In this document: piece after piece, positions 7,720-16,731 of the stretch | Numbering within the stretch: the first letter of the stretch is position 1 | Layout of the letters: every line of letters starts with the position of its first letter | From: an uncultured Clostridia bacterium | GTDB taxonomy: Bacteria > Bacillota_A > Clostridia > TANB77 > CAG-508 | NCBI GenBank assembly: GCA_944392525.1 | Contig: CALXXB010000009.1 | Span: forward strand, 1 to 29,066 | Length of the DNA stretch: 29,066 nucleotides | Direction: 5' to 3' | Position numbers and translations under genes: made by a program | Notes under the pieces: generated by a model | Databases searched by the model: none | What the model saw: only the letters and a program-made list of their open reading frames with translations | Told to the model about the DNA's origin: nothing

Positions 7720-7924
7720 TTGAAACTTACAAGTAAATCAGATGAAGTAATAGAAGTATTAAAAAACGAGCAAAATAAATTGAGGAATAATTTATTTAAA
7801 GATATTAGTGAAGATGAAAAAAAGCAATTTATAGGAACATTTAATAAAGTTTTGAATAATGCGAAAGTATTAAAGAATAAAGAAAATGAAAATAATAATA
7901 TAGAAAATTAAATGGAGGAATAAA

Positions 7925-8728
7925 GTGTTTGGAAATATAGTTACAAATTCTAAATTACTTGAAGATGAAGATAAAAAATATTATGGAGAATGTTATTGTG
8001 GATTGTGCAAGGAATTACAAAATAAATATAAAAATATAAGTAGACTTACTTTAAACTATGATATGACATTTCTTATAATATTATTAAATGAAGTATACAA
8101 AGAAAAAAACACTAAATTAGAATGTAGATGTGTTATGCATCCTGTAAAAAAACATAGCTATATAAAAGGTAGATTTACTGATTATGTAGCTGATATGAAT
8201 ATTTTATTATCTTATTATAATATGATTGATGATTGGAAAGATGATAAGAATATTATATCTGCTTCTTATGCCAAATTGATAAAAAATAGTTTTAAAAAAG
8301 TATGTGAAAAATATCCAAAAAAATCTGAGATTATAAAAAGTAGCTTAGAAGAGTTAAATAAGATAGAAGGGGAAAATATACTAAATCCAGATTTACCTGC
8401 AAGTTGTTGTGGAAAATTCTTAGGAGAGGTATTTACACCAAATCAAGATGAGTATTCTGAAAGGCTAAGAGATTTTGGAGATTCTTTAGGAAGATTCATA
8501 TATATTTTAGATGCTTGTACAGATTTAAAAAAAGATATAAAACATAAAAAATACAATCCTCTAGTCGCAAGTTCAAAATCAGAATTTGATGATATGCTAA
8601 ATTTACTTTTATCAGATTGTATAGATAAATATAAAAAGTTAAATATTTCAAATAAAATAATTGAAAATATTTTATATTCAGGTATATGGACTAAATATGA
8701 GATTTACAAAAAGAAGGGAGAAAAATAA
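7925..8728 (+). CDS. DUF5685-like protein, possible all-alpha isoprenoid-synthase-like fold
   Basis: Function unknown; the YCGLCKEL opening is typical of DUF5685. GTG start at 7925 with GGAGG a few bases upstream; 267 residues, no signal peptide. Visible features are a Cys cluster C23-Y-C25-G-L-C28, a second C67-R-C69, CC at about 162-163, and two Asp-rich motifs on predicted helices. The motifs are Asp102-Asp103-W-K-Asp106-Asp107 after LLSYYNMI, and Asp196-A-C-T-Asp200-L-K-K-Asp204 followed by HKKYNPL. Their order and spacing recall the two Mg-diphosphate motifs of trans-isoprenyl and squalene/phytoene synthases, a resemblance and not an assignment. The next gene, a DnaJ-domain protein, starts immediately after its stop, so a joint role is likely. 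Confidence 0.72.
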   Translation: MFGNIVTNSKLLEDEDKKYYGECYCGLCKELQNKYKNISRLTLNYDMTFLIILLNEVYKEKNTKLECRCVMHPVKKHSYIKGRFTDYVADMNILLSYYNMIDDWKDDKNIISASYAKLIKNSFKKVCEKYPKKSEIIKSSLEELNKIEGENILNPDLPASCCGKFLGEVFTPNQDEYSERLRDFGDSLGRFIYILDACTDLKKDIKHKKYNPLVASSKSEFDDMLNLLLSDCIDKYKKLNISNKIIENILYSGIWTKYEIYKKKGEK

Positions 8729-9325
8729 ATGATACAAGATCCATACAAAGTACTAGGATTGTCATATGGAGCAACAGACGAAGAAGTTACAAAAGCATAT
8801 AGAAAATTAGTAAAAAAATATCATCCAGATTTACATCCAGGTGATAAAGAAGCAGCAAGAAAAATGAGTGAAATAAATGAAGCATATGACCAGATTAAGA
8901 GTGGAGCGGCAAATCAATATAATGGATACTCAAATAGTCAAAACAATTCATATAGTAATAATGAAAGCACAAATCTTTATCAAGTAGCAAACCATTTTAT
9001 AAGGACTGGAATGTATAGAGAAGCATTGAGAGTACTTTCTGAAATACAAAATAGAACTGCTGAATGGTATTATTTAAGCAGTATTGCAAATTATTATACA
9101 AATAATAGAATAACAGCATTAAATCATGCAAAAATGGCTGTACAAATGGAACCAAATAATTTAGTATATCAAAAGTTATTACAGCAAATTCAAAGTAGTG
9201 GAAATGCATATAATGAACAAAGTAGAAATTATGGAAGACCGTTAGATATACCAAATATATGCTTCTGGTGGTGTATTGCAGATGCAATTTGTAATTGTTG
9301 TTGTAGACATGGATTTATATGTTAA
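8729..9325 (+). CDS. J-domain (DnaJ-like) protein with Cys-rich C-terminus
   Basis: A co-chaperone J-domain fills residues 1-60 ([17 protein letters not shown], Tyr/Lys-rich helix II, HPD at 32-34, NEAYDQI). The HPD motif that stimulates Hsp70/DnaK ATPase is intact. There is no G/F region or CxxCxGxG zinc domain, so this is a type III J-protein. An Asn/Ser-rich linker (about 65-85) leads to a helical TPR-like segment ([12 protein letters not shown]... [18 protein letters not shown]). The last 25 residues are rich in Cys and Trp ([16 protein letters not shown]), possibly a lipid- or metal-binding tail. ATG follows the previous stop directly, with AAGGGAG upstream, so it is translationally coupled to the DUF5685 gene. 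Confidence 0.9.
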   Translation: MIQDPYKVLGLSYGATDEEVTKAYRKLVKKYHPDLHPGDKEAARKMSEINEAYDQIKSGAANQYNGYSNSQNNSYSNNESTNLYQVANHFIRTGMYREALRVLSEIQNRTAEWYYLSSIANYYTNNRITALNHAKMAVQMEPNNLVYQKLLQQIQSSGNAYNEQSRNYGRPLDIPNICFWWCIADAICNCCCRHGFIC

Positions 9326-9340
9326 TGGAGGAATGCTTAT

Positions 9341-9748
9341 ATGAATAATTTTAAATACAAACTAGCTAATTTTTTCCAAGGAAGAAATGGTATAGATGAA
9401 CTATATAAATTTTTATTCATATTATTTATTATATTTTGGCTTTTTAATATGATATTTAGAAATTCTTTTATATATTTACTATGGGTTCTAATTTGTGTAG
9501 TTATGATATATAGGATGTTTTCAAGAAATCTTTATAAAAGACAAAAGGAAAACAGAAAGTATATAGAAATAAGAGATAAAGTAAAAGGAAAAGTAAAGTT
9601 TCAAAAAAGAAAATGGAAAGATAGAAAAACACATATTTATAGAAAATGTCCTAATTGTAAAGCAGAAATTAGACTTCCAAAAAAGAAAGGAAAACATGTA
9701 TGTACATGCCCTTGCTGTAAAAAAGATTTTAATGTAAAATGTTTATAG
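9341..9748 (+). CDS. Two-TM membrane protein with C-terminal zinc ribbon
   Basis: 135 residues. Two membrane segments (about 21-39 and 43-59) are followed by a strongly basic stretch (60-100) and a zinc ribbon: Cys103-P-N-Cys106 ... Cys123-P-C-Cys126, inside CPNCKAEIRLPKKKGKH. The ribbon resembles the MJ0042/zinc-ribbon type seen on many regulators. GGAGG (9327-9331) lies 9 bases before ATG, 15 bases after the J-protein stop. A J-protein beside a small zinc-ribbon membrane protein suggests a membrane-linked quality-control or assembly module, which is inference. I do not recognise a named family. Confidence 0.8.
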   Translation: MNNFKYKLANFFQGRNGIDELYKFLFILFIIFWLFNMIFRNSFIYLLWVLICVVMIYRMFSRNLYKRQKENRKYIEIRDKVKGKVKFQKRKWKDRKTHIYRKCPNCKAEIRLPKKKGKHVCTCPCCKKDFNVKCL

Positions 9749-9760
9749 TAGGTGATTAAA

Positions 9761-10609
9761 ATGAAAAAGTCGGTTTTGGTATTGGAAGGCGGAGCTATGA
9801 GAAGCTTGTTTACGTCAGGAGTATTAGATGTATTAATGGATAATAATATAGATATAGATTGCACTGTAGGTGTTTCAGCAGGTGCTTTAGTGGGCTCTAA
9901 CTATGTATCTAATCAAAAAGGAAGAACTGCTAAAATTAATATTAATTATTGTAGTGATAATAAATATATAGGAGTAGGAGCAATAAAAAATAATAAAGGA
10001 TTAGTTGGTTTTGACTATTTATTTGGTGGAGAAATAGCTAAAAACATCCCATTTGATGAGAAAGAATTTTTAAATTCTAATAAAAGATTTGTAACAGGTA
10101 TAACAAATTGTATAACAGGTAAAACAGAATATTATGACAAAAATTCAGAAAATACATATAAATTGTTACAAGCATCTTCTAGTATGCCGTTAGTCTCAAA
10201 AGTTGTTGAGATAAATGGAAAGCCATATTTAGATGGAGCAATAGATTGTAATGTACCTATAGATTGGGCATTAGAACAAGGATATGAAAGAATAATTGTT
10301 GTACTTACAAGAAATAAGGATTATAGAAAAAAACCAGTATCAAGTAAAATGAAGAAAATGTATAATTTAGTATATAAGAAATATCCAAATCTATTAGAAA
10401 CTATGTATAATAGACCAAATAAATATAACGAAACTTACAATAAAATAGAAAAATTAGAAAGTGAAAATAAAATATTTGTATTTAGACCAGAAAACAATGT
10501 TGATATTTCAAGGTTAGAAAGACATCAAGAAAAGTTAAAGAATTTATATGAAGAAGGAATAGAAGAAACTAAAAATAGATTAGATGATTTGAAAAAATAT
10601 TTAGCCTGA
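9761..10609 (+). CDS. Patatin-like phospholipase / serine acyl hydrolase
   Basis: Cytosolic lipid acyl hydrolase with a Ser-Asp dyad, close to the bacterial YjjU/RssA group. ATG 9761 is preferred over an in-frame GTG at 9752, which overlaps the Shine-Dalgarno TAGGTG. The 282 residues contain the oxyanion loop EGGAMRSLFTSG (about 8-19), nucleophile Ser39 in GVSAGA and the dyad Asp158 in YLDGAID. The SSSMPLVS helix lies between them. The C-terminal third is basic and helical and may bind membrane. It starts 12 bases after the zinc-ribbon gene and likely closes the operon. A Fur-box-like palindrome begins one base after its stop. Confidence 0.9.
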   Translation: MKKSVLVLEGGAMRSLFTSGVLDVLMDNNIDIDCTVGVSAGALVGSNYVSNQKGRTAKININYCSDNKYIGVGAIKNNKGLVGFDYLFGGEIAKNIPFDEKEFLNSNKRFVTGITNCITGKTEYYDKNSENTYKLLQASSSMPLVSKVVEINGKPYLDGAIDCNVPIDWALEQGYERIIVVLTRNKDYRKKPVSSKMKKMYNLVYKKYPNLLETMYNRPNKYNETYNKIEKLESENKIFVFRPENNVDISRLERHQEKLKNLYEEGIEETKNRLDDLKKYLA

Positions 10610-10610
10610 T

Positions 10611-10625
10611 TGATAATTATTATCA
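10611..10625. promoter_or_regulatory. Perfect Fur-box-like palindrome (7-1-7)
   Basis: TGATAATTATTATCA is an exact match to the Bacillus Fur operator TGATAATnATTATCA and close to the PerR box. It lies between the patatin stop and the promoter of the ABC transporter. Its upstream edge overlaps a TTGATA (10610-10615) that, with TAATAT 17 bp further on, could itself be a promoter. It is likely to bind a Fur/PerR/Zur-type repressor and control the transporter. AT-rich context raises the chance of a random match. Confidence 0.6.
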
Positions 10626-10637
10626 TCTATGCTAATA

Positions 10638-10666
10638 TTACAATATAAAAATAAATGTAATATAAT
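10638..10666 (+). promoter_or_regulatory. Probable sigma-A promoter of the ABC transporter
   Basis: TTACAA (10638-10643), 17 bp, TATAAT (10661-10666), just downstream of the Fur-box-like site and 65 bp before the ATG at 10732. Confidence 0.55.
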
Positions 10667-10731
10667 AAGAAAATATTGATATAGATAAAAGAGATGTTTT
10701 TTATTACTTAGGAAAAATAGGAGATTGATTT

Positions 10732-13700
10732 ATGTTACAGATAAAAAATGTATACAAACAATATAAGACAGGAAATTTAGTACAAAAAGCGTTAGACAAT
10801 GTAAGCTTAAATTTAAGAGATAATGAATTCGTTGCAATCTTAGGACCAAGTGGCTCTGGGAAAACAACACTTTTAAATATCATTGGTGGATTAGATAGGT
10901 ATGATAAAGGTGATTTAATAATAAACCGGAGTTTCTACTAAGAATTATAAAGATAGAGACTGGGATTCTTATCGTAATCATACAATTGGTTTTGTATTCC
11001 AAAGTTATAACTTAATACCACATCAAACTATTTTAGCAAATGTAGAACTTGCACTAACTATTTCTGGTGTGTCAAGAAAAAAACGTAGACAAAAAGCAAT
11101 AAAAGCTCTTGAACAAGTAGGACTTGGAGAACACATACATAAAAAGCCAAATCAATTGTCAGGTGGGCAAATGCAAAGAGTAGCAATTGCAAGGGCATTA
11201 GTAAATGACCCGGATATTGTACTTGCAGATGAGCCAACTGGTGCTTTAGATAGTGACACTAGTATTCAAGTTATGGATCTACTGAAGGAAGTTGCAAAAG
11301 ATAGATTAGTAGTGATGGTAACTCATAATCCAGAATTAGCACAAAAATATGCAACACGTATTGTAAATTTAAGAGATGGGGTAATACTTTCAGATACAGA
11401 CCCTTATATAGTAGAAAACGAAGAATATAAAAAGCCCGTGCATAGAAATTTAGGAAAAACGTCAATGTCATTTTTAACTTCATTATCACTTAGTTTTAAT
11501 AATTTAAAAACTAAAAAAGGAAGAACAATCTTAACATCATTTGCAGGGTCAATAGGAATTATTGGTATAGCATTAATTCTTTCACTATCAAATGGTGTAA
11601 ATAATTATATTAACTCTGTGGAAGAAGATACTTTATCAGAATATCCTCTTCAAATACAAAGTTCAGGAATTGATATAAGTTCTTTGTTGGTTGGAACTGG
11701 TAATGATAATAATGAAGGACAAGAAAAACGGAGATATAAATGTTAGTGAACAATTAACAAATATGTTTTCTAAAATAGGTTCAAATGATTTAAAATCTTT
11801 AAAAGAGTACTTAGAAAGTGATGAATGTCCAGTATATGATTATGCTAAAGATATTGAATATACCTATGATGTTACACCTAAAATTTATAGTTCAGATACA
11901 GAAAATTTAAGACAAGTAAATCCTGATACAAGTTTTTCAAGTTTAGGAATAGGCTCTTCACAATCTAGTAATAGTATGATATCTAGTATGATGAGTACGA
12001 ATGTATTCTTTCAAATGCCAGAAAATAAAGAATTATATGAAAGTCAATATGATGTAAAAGCAGGAAAATGGCCTAGCAATTATAATGAATGTGTCTTAGT
12101 GTTAACTTCAAGGGGAAATATCAGTGATTTCCTACTTTATACATTAGGTTTAAGAGATTATAGTGAACTTGATAATTTAATAACTGAATTTGCTAATGGA
12201 GAAGAAGTAAATACTCCTGATAATCTAGGTTCATATTCATATGATGATATTTTAGGAATTACTTTTAAATTAGTAAATAATAGTGATTGTTATGAATATG
12301 ATAGTGAATACAATATTTGGAGAGATAAAACTGATAATACAGATTATATGAAAAATCTTGTAGCAAATGGAGAAGATTTAAAAATAGTTGGAATTGTACA
12401 ACCAAAAGAGGGAGCGACAAGCGCAATGTTAAGAGCAGGGATATGTTATCCAGCAGCTTTAACAAATCATGTAATTGAAAATGCAAAAAATAGTAAAATA
12501 GTACAAGACCAATTAGCAAATCCAGAAATTAACGTGTTTACTGGAAAAAGATTTGATGATACAAGTGAAAGCTCTTTTGATATGAATTCTCTAATTGATA
12601 TAGATACAGATAAAATACAGTCAGCATTTAAGATAGATGAATCAAAAATAAAAGTGGATTTTGGAAATTTAAATAATATATTAAATAAAAATTCGATACC
12701 ATCTCTTGAAATAGAAGATGTTATAGATAATCTTAATTTTTCTATGTCAAGTGATGACATGCAAAAAATAATGACAGACCTTTTAAATGGCTATGAAACT
12801 TATGTTAAAAATAACCAGGGAGCAAATTTAAGCGATATAAGTAAACAATTATCAGATTATCTACAATCAAAAGAAGCTACAGATTTATTAAATAAGAAAA
12901 TTGAAGAAATTATTAAAGAAAATGGTGGAAGCTTAAGTTTTACACAACAACAAATGCAAGAAATTATGCAAGAAATTTTAAATGGTTATGAAAAATATGT
13001 AGAGGATAATGAATTGGTAAGTATAGACGATTTAAATCAATATCTTACAGAATATTTATCTTCAAATGATGCGAAAACAATTATTACTAATAATTTAACA
13101 CAAATAGTAAAAAACCAAGATTTAGACACACAAATATCAAACATTATGGAAAAATATATGCAAACAGCTGTTACTTCAATAAGTAGTAATTTACAAAAAC
13201 AGATAAAATCTAGCATTTCATCTTTAAGTAAATCAATAACGCAAGCAATTAGTATAGATGAAAATGCTTTTGTAAGTGCATTCAATTTAAAAATGAATGA
13301 AAAAGAATTATCAGAATTATTCAATTCTCTCATGTCTAAAGAAACTGTTACTTATGAAAGTAATTTAAAGAATTTAAATTATGCTGACCTTGATGAACCA
13401 AGTGGCATTGATATTTATCCAAAAGACTTTGAAGGAAATAAATCAATTACTAATTTGTTAAATGAGTACAATGCACGTATGGAAGAAGAAGGAAATGAAG
13501 ATAAAGTAATTTCGTTTACAGATATGGTAGGAACTTTAATGAGTTCTGTTACAACTATTGTTGATACAATTAGTTATGTATTGATTGCATTTGTTGCGAT
13601 TTCATTGGTTGTTTCTTCTATTATGATTGGTGTTATTACTTATATTAGTGTATTAGAGCGTAAAAAGGAAATAGGAATTTTAAGAGCTATGGGAGCTTCT

Positions 13701-13973
13701 AAACATAATGTTGCACAAGTATTTAATGCAGAAACATTTATTATTGGTGCACTCGCAGGACTTCTTGGAGTAGGCATTACATTATTATTAATAATTCCTG
13801 CAAATAAAATTATTTATACATTATCTAATGGTGCAAATGTTAAGGCCGCTTTGCCACCGTTAGCTGGAATTATCTTAATTATACTTAGCATAGTTCTAAC
13901 TTTGATTGGAGGAATTATTCCATCAAGAAAAGCAGCAAAAGAAGATCCAGTATTAGCTTTAAGAAGTGAGTAG
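10732..13973 (+). CDS. Fused ATPase-permease ABC transporter (MacB/FtsX type), needs two +1 frameshifts
   Basis: Single-chain exporter half: N-terminal ATPase and C-terminal FtsX-type permease. ATG 10732 with AGGAGA upstream. Frame 1 covers 10732-10926 (Walker [10 protein letters not shown], Lys44) and then meets CGG and a stop at 10939. Reading GGA from 10928 continues [15 protein letters not shown], the Q-loop FVFQSYN, signature LSGGQ (about 142-146), Walker B VLADEP and the H-loop VTHN. The first TM segment follows ([16 protein letters not shown]). At 11729 a second CGG disrupts the frame, and reading GGA from 11730 continues to 13973. The extracytoplasmic region is about 600 residues and helical, with repeated IMxxxLNGYExYV units. 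Three TM helices with [19 protein letters not shown], the FtsX signature, end the protein. The joined product is 1079 residues. No other stop or indel is seen, so it does not look decayed. Confidence 0.88.
10927..10930 (+). other. +1 frameshift site 1 (CGG-A) in the ABC transporter
   Basis: The in-frame codons are AAC CGG AGT TTC TAC and stop. Skipping one C (10926 or 10927) gives AAC GGA GTT TCT ACT AAG, i.e. NGVSTK, the expected sequence between Walker A and the Q-loop of MacB-type ATPases. The site is one of only three in-frame CGG triplets in the window. A real or technical C insertion is the alternative. Confidence 0.8.
11729..11732 (+). other. +1 frameshift site 2 (CGG-A) in the ABC transporter
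   Basis: The in-frame codons are GAA AAA CGG AGA TAT AAA TGT and stop. Skipping C11729 gives GAA AAA GGA GAT ATA AAT, i.e. [11 protein letters not shown], which leads into the long downstream frame. An extra A in the preceding A run would explain the shift equally well, but the skipped-C reading matches the other two sites. Confidence 0.75.
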
Positions 13974-14011
13974 TAAGTAAATGAATATAAAATTATAATA
14001 GCAATTAATAT

Positions 14012-14043
14012 AAAAGCAAGTAGTTTTACTTGCTTTTTTCTTT
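14012..14043 (+). terminator. Rho-independent terminator after the ABC transporter
   Basis: An 11-bp perfect stem (14012-14022 with 14027-14037), loop GTTT, followed by T-rich sequence. Confidence 0.85.
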
Positions 14044-14173
14044 TTATATAAATTAAAATTAATTGTTGGAAAAATTTAAATTTATCTGACAATTAGAAAA
14101 AAAATACTACACAAAACTAAAAATATGTGGTAAAATATATTAGGAAATTATTACAATTAAAGGAGGAATAGAC

Positions 14174-14893
14174 ATGTCAGGACACAGTAAATGGCACAAC
14201 ATACAAGCAAAGAAAGGAAAAGCAGATGCAGCAAGAGGAAAAGTATTTACAAAGCTTGGAAGAGAATTAGTAATTGCAGTAAAAGAAGGTGGAGCAGATC
14301 CAGCAGCAAATTCAAAATTAAAAAATGTAATCGCAAAATGTAAGGCAGCCAATATGCCAAATGATACTATAAATAATGCATTAAAGAAAGCTTCTTCAAG
14401 TAATGAAAATTATGAAGAAATTACATATGAGGGATATGGACCAAATGGAGTAGCAGTAATAGTAGAAGCAGCAACAGATAATAAAAATAGAACGGCAGCA
14501 GATGTAAGACACGTATTTGATAAAGCAGGAGGAAATTTAGGAACAACAGGTTGCGTATCATACATGTTCAATAAAAAAGGAGTTATTGTAATAGAAAAGG
14601 AATCTACTGAAATGTCTGAAGACGAATTGATGATGCTAGCATTAGATGCAGGAGCAGAAGATTTTAAAACTCTTGATGAAGTATATGAAATAACAACAGA
14701 CCCTAGTGATTTTTCTACAGTACATGATAAATTAGAGGAAGCAGGATTAGAATTTCTAGAGGCAGAAGTACAAATGGTACCAACAACAACAGTAAAGCTA
14801 GATGAAAAAGGTAGCGAAAAAATGGAAAGACTAATTGAGAATCTAGAAGATTTAGATGATGTTTCTAATATTTATCACAACTGGGAAGAATAG
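14174..14893 (+). CDS. yebC: YebC/PmpR/TACO1-family protein
   Basis: The 239-residue protein begins with the family signature [18 protein letters not shown], followed by [12 protein letters not shown] and the middle-domain motifs [32 protein letters not shown] and [14 protein letters not shown]. Long annotated as a DNA-binding transcription regulator, the family is now also linked to translation, where YebC/TACO1 proteins relieve ribosome stalling at difficult stretches such as polyproline. AAAGGAGG lies 6 bases before ATG. It stands alone after a terminator. The gene is complete and of normal length. Its proximity to genes with apparent frameshifts is noted but probably coincidental. Confidence 0.96.
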   Translation: MSGHSKWHNIQAKKGKADAARGKVFTKLGRELVIAVKEGGADPAANSKLKNVIAKCKAANMPNDTINNALKKASSSNENYEEITYEGYGPNGVAVIVEAATDNKNRTAADVRHVFDKAGGNLGTTGCVSYMFNKKGVIVIEKESTEMSEDELMMLALDAGAEDFKTLDEVYEITTDPSDFSTVHDKLEEAGLEFLEAEVQMVPTTTVKLDEKGSEKMERLIENLEDLDDVSNIYHNWEE

Positions 14894-14929
14894 AAGTTAA
14901 TATATAATATTTTTACGGGGGATAAAGTT

Positions 14930-16603
14930 ATGAATAATAAGAATAGTGCAAAGATAATAAAGATTTTGATTATAGTTTTTATAATTGTAATACTAATAGT
15001 TGCTGGTCTTTTCGTTTTTTTAGCAACAGATTTATTTAAAAGTAATAAAACATTGTTTGCAAAATACACATTAGAATTATTTGGAAAAAATGATAGTTTT
15101 ATTGAAAATAATGTAGTTGAGTATTATAAAAAAATTGCAGAAACACCTTTTGAAAATCAGTCAACAGTTAGTTTTAGTACAAGTCAAGAAGGTCAAGAAT
15201 TAGTTAATCAACTAAACATTACTCTTAATGGTAAAGTAGATGTAAAGAATATGAGTGCTGAGGAAGGGGTAAGTATTAATTATTCGCCAGAAGTAACTTT
15301 GCCCGTAACTATAAGATATAAAGATAATTTATTTGGATACCAAACAGAATATGTTGGCAGTAAATATATAGTAGATGACAGGTCACAAACATCTACATTA
15401 AGTGTAACAAATGAAAATAATAAAGAAGAGCAAACGATAGCTGAAGAAGATATTAGTAATTTAGTTAAAAAGTATGGTGAAATAGCATTAAATCAATTAT
15501 CAGATGATAAGTTCTCAAAAGATAATAATGAAGGTAGTACTATTTATAAAGTTACTTTAAATGGTACTGATATTAATAATATGATAAATGCTATATGCGA
15601 AGCTTTAAGTCAGGACCAAGAAACAATTAATAAATTTGGATTAGATATTAATTCAATAAATCAATATGCAGAAGATGTTCAAAATGATAATATAGATGAG
15701 GAAACTAACGTAGAAATTGCTTTATACAAAAATAGTGGAGATATAACAAAGATAGAATTAAAATTAGGAGAATTTATAGTATCTTTAGAAAAAACTCTTC
15801 AAAACGGAAATTTACAATATAAAGCAATATTAAGTAGAGAAGACACTAATAGTACAGGAAATAATGCTAAAATAGAATTAGATTTATCATTTGCTGGATT
15901 AACAACATTACAAAATGTCGAAAATAATTATTTGTTAAGTTTTAATATGTCAAACAATGGGGAGGAAACAAACCTTATGACTTATAACATAAACAATACA
16001 ATTAATTTTGTTGATAGTATTGATATAGAAAGTTTTGATGATAGCAATGCGGTTATATATAGTAAATATGATGAAACTCAAATAGACAGTTTTGCACAAG
16101 CCGTGGATGAAAGATGGCAACAAGTAAATCAAATGCAAATGGAACAACTAGGAATAAGTGAAGAAGAAAATCCTATTGTACAAGCAATTGTTACACCTGT
16201 TTCCTCTATGTTACTATATACACAAGCGTTAAATACTGTTAATAATGTTTCTCTTCAAACCCAACAAGATCTTACTCAACAAGTGGATGTAAATTCATTT
16301 AATCAAAAATTTGAACTTTATGAAGGAACAAATATACAAGGAACAACAGTAAGAGGTTTACTTACAACTATTTCTAATAATAATGGTATACAAAGTGGTG
16401 ATACAACTACACAACAAAATAATAATACAAGTTCTTTTTATAAAATAGAAGAAATAAATTTCAACGGAGAAGAGTATGAAGTGAACCAGCAAAATATAGC
16501 AGCTTTAAAAGAAGAAGTCGTTGCAGAAAATTATTATAGAGTAGAATTTGAAAAAGACCCAAATACGGGATTAATTTATAGAGCTGTTATAAATCCAAAA
16601 TAA
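14930..16603 (+). CDS. Large membrane-anchored extracytoplasmic protein of unknown function
   Basis: 557 residues. A Lys/Asn-rich cytoplasmic start is followed by one membrane helix (about 9-33, with no signal-peptidase or lipobox site) and about 520 extracytoplasmic residues. The outside part is Asn/Gln/Ser/Thr-rich with alternating beta-strand patterns (STVSFSTSQEGQELVNQLNITLNGKVD; YKVTLNGTDI; IEIALYKNSGDITKIELKLGEF). It resembles the repeated folds of lipid- or wall-associated beta proteins, but I can name no family. No cysteine or catalytic motif stands out. The start ATG at 14930 has GGGGG (14914-14918) 11 bases before it. It lies 36 bases after yebC and ends before a strong terminator, so the two may be co-transcribed. 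Confidence 0.85.
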   Translation: MNNKNSAKIIKILIIVFIIVILIVAGLFVFLATDLFKSNKTLFAKYTLELFGKNDSFIENNVVEYYKKIAETPFENQSTVSFSTSQEGQELVNQLNITLNGKVDVKNMSAEEGVSINYSPEVTLPVTIRYKDNLFGYQTEYVGSKYIVDDRSQTSTLSVTNENNKEEQTIAEEDISNLVKKYGEIALNQLSDDKFSKDNNEGSTIYKVTLNGTDINNMINAICEALSQDQETINKFGLDINSINQYAEDVQNDNIDEETNVEIALYKNSGDITKIELKLGEFIVSLEKTLQNGNLQYKAILSREDTNSTGNNAKIELDLSFAGLTTLQNVENNYLLSFNMSNNGEETNLMTYNINNTINFVDSIDIESFDDSNAVIYSKYDETQIDSFAQAVDERWQQVNQMQMEQLGISEEENPIVQAIVTPVSSMLLYTQALNTVNNVSLQTQQDLTQQVDVNSFNQKFELYEGTNIQGTTVRGLLTTISNNNGIQSGDTTTQQNNNTSSFYKIEEINFNGEEYEVNQQNIAALKEEVVAENYYRVEFEKDPNTGLIYRAVINPK

Positions 16604-16650
16604 AAGAATGATGATTAATTAAATAAATATAATAAAAGTTCTAAAACTAA

Positions 16651-16683
16651 AAAAGAGACATATAATAATATATGTCTCTTTTT
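16651..16683 (+). terminator. Rho-independent terminator before the spoIIIA operon
   Basis: A perfect 14-bp stem (16651-16664 with 16669-16682), loop ATAA, ending in a T run. It separates the anchored protein gene from spoIIIAA. The 48 bases between it and the ATG must hold the spoIIIA promoter; I do not see a confident sigma-E box there. Confidence 0.88.
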
Positions 16684-16731
16684 GTGTATAAATAAAACAA
16701 AACTTTTTGTTCATTTTAGAAAGGAAAAGTA

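Larger units (their letters stand above)
5626..7911 (+). pseudogene. MarR-family regulator split in two by an IS200/IS605 insertion
   Basis: The left part (5626 to about 5886) begins at ATG after AAAAGGAGG and holds the dimerisation helix and winged HTH (LTINEIRVLLFL...MISKSYVSSSVEAL). It reaches the wing arginine motif DSKDRKKFH and then runs into the transposon and a stop at 5896. The right part (about 7720-7911, LKLTSKSDEVIEVL...) continues exactly with the strand after the wing and the C-terminal dimerisation helices. Joining codon 5884-5886 to 7720 gives about 150 residues in frame, the normal MarR length, with the family spacing from DR to LT. Both halves are otherwise undamaged, so the insertion looks recent. 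The TTG at 7720 could start a 63-residue C-terminal fragment, but no ribosome binding site precedes it. The intact gene would have preceded the DUF5685 gene by 13 bases. Confidence 0.85.

Noticed and set aside
8997..9287. Truncated DnaJ with a frameshifted C-terminus
   Set aside because: The Cys/Trp-rich ending looked odd at first, but Cys-rich tails occur on J-proteins of this small clostridial type, and the stop is followed at once by the next gene's Shine-Dalgarno.
10732..13973. The ABC transporter as an ordinary pseudogene or as three separate genes
   Set aside because: The three pieces hold complementary parts of one ATPase-permease. Each break has the same CGG-A context, the internal 'start' codons have no ribosome binding site, and no further damage is seen. 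A sequencing artefact cannot be excluded.
14053..14173. Promoter of yebC
   Set aside because: A TAAAAT (14131-14136) is present, but no convincing -35 box at the right distance, so I do not list it.
16684..16731. Sigma-E promoter for the spoIIIA operon
   Set aside because: Expected from knowledge of the operon, but the short interval has no clear match to a sigma-E -35/-10 pair.
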